Origin: Puniceicoccales bacterium
Lineage (GTDB): Bacteria; Verrucomicrobiota; Verrucomicrobiia; Opitutales; LL51
NCBI GenBank assembly: GCA_031278845.1
Contig: JAITJQ010000007.1
Location: 1-41,995, forward strand
Reading direction: 5' to 3'
DNA: 41,995 nt
The notes below the pieces were generated by a model. That model worked only from the letters and a program-made list of their open reading frames with translations. It made no database searches and had not been told where the DNA came from. This document shows, in pieces, positions 33,301 through 39,300 of this stretch (position 1 is its first letter; the number at the start of each line of letters is the position of its first letter). Both the position numbers and the translations under genes were made by a program.

Positions 33301-36300
33301 TGGAGAAGAATCACCTCTAGGATCGGAAGAGGTACCCTATTCCGGCATTTCGGTGTTTAAAAATGATTCTGCAACACTCACATTCGATAAAGTTCTCACA
33401 TTGTCGAAGCAGGGCGGTAGTGGGGGCATTTCGAGTGCCGCATTGTTAGGTGATAGTGTACAGAATCTTTCAGACCTAGTCGATACAAACCATGTCGGAA
33501 CATCACTGGGAGGAATTTTCACCGAAGTACCCCAGGAAATCGAGTATGTTTACAATTTGAGTCAGGTATCGAATGGCTTACTGGGGGTAGGATCGGGGCA
33601 AAATGAACTCCTCAGCGCCCTGAGGGATTTCTCAGATGGAATGTTTTTGGTATCACCTGCGTTGGCTGATACTGCTATTATCGCCCTCCAGGCTATCGAA
33701 AATCTTACGTTTACCGATATTAATAAAAATAGTGAAAATCACAGTATGAGTGTTTTGGTCGAAGCCTACAATGATATGATTGGATTTTTTCAGAGTACAT
33801 TGATCAAATCCGGAGCGTTAACGGGAGCAATCCAAACGGCAATCGATAATTTCGTTGTCGCCTATGATGCCGACAATCCAAATGCCCATGCTACGCAGAA
33901 AAATGCTTTACAAACGAGTCTCGCTTCTGCGGAGGGACTCCTGACGATTTTTGAAATGGTTTTCAATAATGCGGATTCCACTAATGCACCCGCCTATCGG
34001 GAAGTGCTTTCAATGATTCATGCACAGCTGCGCCTAAAAATTGATGCAAAAATTCAGGCACTAAAAAATAACTACTCTTGCGTTCAAAACCCGGCCTCCG
34101 ATCAATCCATACAGCCAAATACGCCGTATTATATTAGTGTTCTGCCTATTACGTGGAGTTCCGATCGAATCAAGACACACAATGATTATATGGATCATTT
34201 AATTGAGAATTTATATCGCTTTGAAGCCTTAACCTATCTCGGAATTTTTCCTAAACTTAGTAGTTCAGATACCGCAACGCGGGAGGAAATCGAATTGCTT
34301 TGCCCCCTTTTTGGCCACTGGGAAGACTTAGAAACTTCCGATGATGAGCTCTGTGAAAAATATTTGCCTGCGGATGAAGTAAATGCTTTGAAAACTTTGC
34401 TCCATAAAGCCTATATTGCCCAAAGTGACACTTCCGGAGAGACATTGGACGCTATTTTCCAATCCCTATATTCTAAAGATTCAATAGGGAGCGTTGTTTT
34501 AAGTAATATCAAAATGAACATTGATACGAATGTAAAGCAGGGTAAGTTTGAAACGTTTTCAAAAATGTTTGATCATTACAAAGAAGAAGTGGAGCAATGT
34601 GTACGCAGTTTATGCGATGGCTTCCAAAAATATATAGCAAGTGGTACGATTCCCCAAATAACAAGCATTTCAAAAATTTCTTTGGATAAATTATTACATG
34701 ATCTAAATGCTTCAGATGTGCCATTACTAATAATTCAAAAAATGGAAAAATTTGCAGATGTAATCGATACAAGTATATCCGCACTCAATGGCTCCTTAAC
34801 GTCGTTTGAAGCGGAACCAACACAGGCAAATTTGGATGCCATCAATGCTGCATTTGAAGCAATTATCATAGCAATAAATAATCCAGAATTGACAGCAGAT
34901 CTTCCTAGTGGGGATGCTACTAAATTACAAGCTTGTCTCACGGAAATTCAAACGGTTTTTGAAAAGGTACAGCCCCAATGCTACCTTTTTCTATTGGAAA
35001 AATTGTATCCCAGTCTCGGTAAAAATGAATCGGAAAGAACAAGTTTACAAACACAATACAAAACAACTTTTCCAACATCCACAGGTCAAATTGATGCAGA
35101 TAGTGCCGAAGAAATCATTAAAAATATAAATGATTATATTGAAATTCTATTTTCAAATTTTGGTGCCGATGAAACCTTGTCAAAGTATTACGCTGCTAAT
35201 ACGGTTTCAACCTTTGGTGATGCTTTATTGAAAAATGTATATATATTACAAGGTAACGTAGATGGTGCCGCCAATGCCAATTTTCAGCAACTAACGAATC
35301 TTCGATCAAACTTTAAAGAGCTAAATCGATTGCTGTGGAACGTATTGAAGCCACCTACCAATACGACAACGCAGGATGCAATTGATGTTTTAGGGGCATT
35401 GGAATCGGTCGCTAAAGATGTAACTGCTATAGGCAGTGATGCCCAAAATGCGGAAAGAGAATACAATAAATTGGTCGATTGTTACAGTGCGATTCGAGGA
35501 AAATTAACGGCAACGGGAACGGGCTCTTTAGCCAAGACATTACAAATACTAGTCGATGGAGGTTATAAGGGGGAGGTACAATATGAGGGTACGGGTATCT
35601 GTGAAGCAATCAAAAGCACTATCGATGCAATTAATGGTGAAATAACGGAAGACAAGACCATTGCCGATATGTTTCGGGCATTTAATACGGCCTGTTTTAT
35701 GATATTTTTGCAAAAAAAATATCCAAATTGGAATAGCAGTGAGACCGAACTAAATTCGGCTAGGGCTGCGTATAATGTTATTTTTGATGCTGCTGAAACA
35801 TATACGACCTATTACACCTGCGGGGATGATACCAATGTCAGAACACTTTTGGAAAAAATTAAACCCTATCAGGGCGATATCAAAATCATTGATTCCCGCC
35901 CCCATTATTTCGAATTCGATAATCAGATTATGCAGGGACATAGTGTTAGTAATACGGATTGGCTTTATCGGGAACCGGCGGAAAGAGGAGGCTATATTCA
36001 GTACGATGTGCAACAAAATAAGCAATATGTCTATAGTAATGGTCAATATTTTGAATTGGTAGAGCAAGAAGTTGCTTTCGTCCAACTTTCACCGGAACAA
36101 CATGTCCGCATCCTAGCCCCCAACATAATATATGAACAAATCAGCGGAAATGAAAAAAGTAATCAAACCTACGTATTGACCACAGATACGGTGACGCAAC
36201 CCATTTCAAATTCGTATAAAAGCTACTTTGTTTTGGGGGAGGATGGGAACTATTACGATATAGTGCGTTACCATTTAAAACGTAAGGTATACGATCGGGA

Positions 36301-39300
36301 TGTCATCCGATACATCGATTTAAATAACAATGACGCACTTTGCTATAGAGCAACTCTGAAAGAATATGCCGAAGTTGCCGCTAGAGATCTTCCCGATCTT
36401 CAGGGACCTCTTGCCAACGATCAAGACTATTTCATCATCGGCGATGAAGGGCAGTATTACAAGGCTGATGATGTTTATACAAAATATTACTACAAAGAGG
36501 CAGAATTGTCCGATAGTGCATCGGAAGAAGAGAAGAAAACTGCCGAAGGGACATACTATAAAATTATAGGAGAGGTGGTCGAAGGATCAAACAAAAAATA
36601 TGTCTTGGAAAGCGGAGAGCAGATTACTTGTTCTAGTAATGAGCCCGCAAATCTCTTCTATCGCTCAACGCAGAATGAGCAGAAGTTTTTTGGTACGAAA
36701 TTATATCAGAAGGGCACCGGTGAAAAATATGTCACGCGCGATGACCCCTATTTGGTAGTACCCGTCACCTATGAGCGGTATGTTTCGGCCAATGAAAACC
36801 CGGAAGGCTTTACGGCGGAAAACAAAGAAGTGTATGTCTATTCAGATGTATTGAAGCAATACGTTCTCGTTGGAAACTCGGATGAGTATTATTTTACTAG
36901 AGACAATAAAGAATATCGCATAGAATTTCCCGATCGCCGCTATGCAAAGCAAACAGTTGAGGGCAGAGATAGTTACCTTTATGTCCCTCATCCGGAAAGT
37001 AAGTATAAAAAGGAAGAAGGGGTTACTCCGATCACAGGAGATTGCATCTACACCAATGGGAAATATTTACCGATAAAACAGAACGAATCGATTAATACGG
37101 AACAAGAATCCCAACCGATTAATACGGAACAAAAATTCAAACTTAAAACAGATTCAGGAATAACGCCATCCAGTGATTATGTACAAGCGAGAGACGAAGG
37201 GTATTACAGTTTAAATAATGTCAAGATTAAAACGGCGAATGGAGGAGAAACTGCATATACGAACACTTTTCAAAGAGCTCCACAAACAAGTTTAAATGGT
37301 TCCTATGTGTACGGTACCAACGGAACCTATTATAAAATTAAAGGAACTAACGCTGCCCATAAACTATACGCGGATTATCAATTGTCGACAGACACCGATA
37401 CTTGTTATGTCCTTGAAGGTACCACGTTGGTCGCGGTGGAAAATCCTGTGAAACTTTATGCGCAACGCAATACATCTTACTATGAAATTAAAACAGTAGG
37501 AGCAGGAGAACACGTTTTAGCCAACAATATACCCTTACAGCAGGGAGATCGTTACATAACGATAAGCGGAAGCAATGAAAAAATAGCGCAAACAGAAATA
37601 GAATATGTCAAGAAAAATGGTGTCAATACCTACATACTCATTAAGGATGCATCGGGTAGCTTGAATATTAAAAAAGAAATTAGTAATGCAGAGGGAGGAA
37701 TAGTTGGCTTTTACGGTATAATTGTCACTAGTTTAAGTGGAGCTTTTACGACAAAAGTGGAGGACACGGGTTTGTATAAAACAAACATACCAGAAAATCT
37801 CACTATTACGGATTGGCAGCCTTATGTTTTAGAAGAAGCGACATATAATAACCTTTTTATCAATGATACGACCAATAAACAATTGATATGTGCCAGTGAA
37901 AATACGGGTACTGCAACGGGCTTTGCGACTCCATCAAAAAGCACAAATGGCTCCTATGTGCATGGCGAAGATGGAATTTACTATGATGTGACCAGTATCG
38001 ACACAGGCGCTAAAAAACTATATGCGGACTATAATTTGGTATCGGCGGACGGAGATTGGTTCGTCCCACAAGGATCTACGCTAGTTTCAGCTGAAAAGGG
38101 AAAGGTCTACGCACAATATTCGGGATCGTATTACCAAATTCATACCGTTGGGGATACTGCCGTTAGCGCAGGAAGTAAGCCATTGTTTCCAGGAAATCGT
38201 TACATAGTAGTTTCCAGCAACAATATACAAATAAAAGAAGGGGAAAAAGAGTATGTAAAGTTAAGTGGCGGTAATACTTACGTGGCCATTAAGGATACGA
38301 GCGGAAAAGTGGTGGTCAAGAAAGAGGTGGCCGTAGCCGGTGGAGTGGCAGGACTGGACGGCATGCTTGTGGTCGGATCTAGTAATGCAGTTGTGACAGA
38401 GGTGAAGGATAAAAACCTGTACACCGCAAAAACCGTAAACGTCGAGGGGGAAGATGGTCAGTTATATAATCTCGATAATGTGGTTGTAAGTGGAGTGAGT
38501 GGATCAGGTTTGGCGCTCGATAATCAAGGATTGAGCAACATTTTCGTGCAAAATGGGACGGAATTTGTGCGAGTTTCCAAGCCAACGGAACAATATACAG
38601 TATCGGAGAATGTGAATGGAAATTTTGTCAAAATAGGAGACAAATACTACGATCGGAGGCGCGATGACATCACCATAAAAGTAAATTATAAAAATGAAGC
38701 GGAGCAGATATGTTATCGGGCTTTGGATGGCAACAACTCCAACATTCCATTTTACTTGGATGCGGCTAATAACGTGCGAGTTAAACCTGATGCAACGGGA
38801 GGAAATAGCGGATCGGGATTATTCACGCAATACACAATTACAGCGGATAACTTACCCATTTATACGGGACTTCAAGGAACGGCAACCAAAGCTGTCAGAG
38901 CCGGAAGCCAGTACTACAATTTGCAAGATTTTCAACTAGTTGTCAAAAAAAACGGAAAGTTGACAAAATTTGCTGGGGCTCTAACCGAATTGAAAAGTAG
39001 CAATAACGTTTACATGACGCCCTACCTTGTTCCAGTGGGAGAAGATTTAAGCACATATGATGCGACGAAGGCCATAAAAGTCGATCAATATAAGTCAATT
39101 GCAAGTGGTACTGCAACAACTGACCAGTTGACGGCATTGGGGAAAGAATTCGGTACAACTAAATCAGATCAAGAGTTAATAGATGCCCACAATAAGAGTC
39201 TACCAGATAAATACAACTCAATGAACGGAAAGTTTGAAACTTATACGATTGAGACTACTACTGCCACGACATACACGACATCAGCAACTGCGAATTGCTA

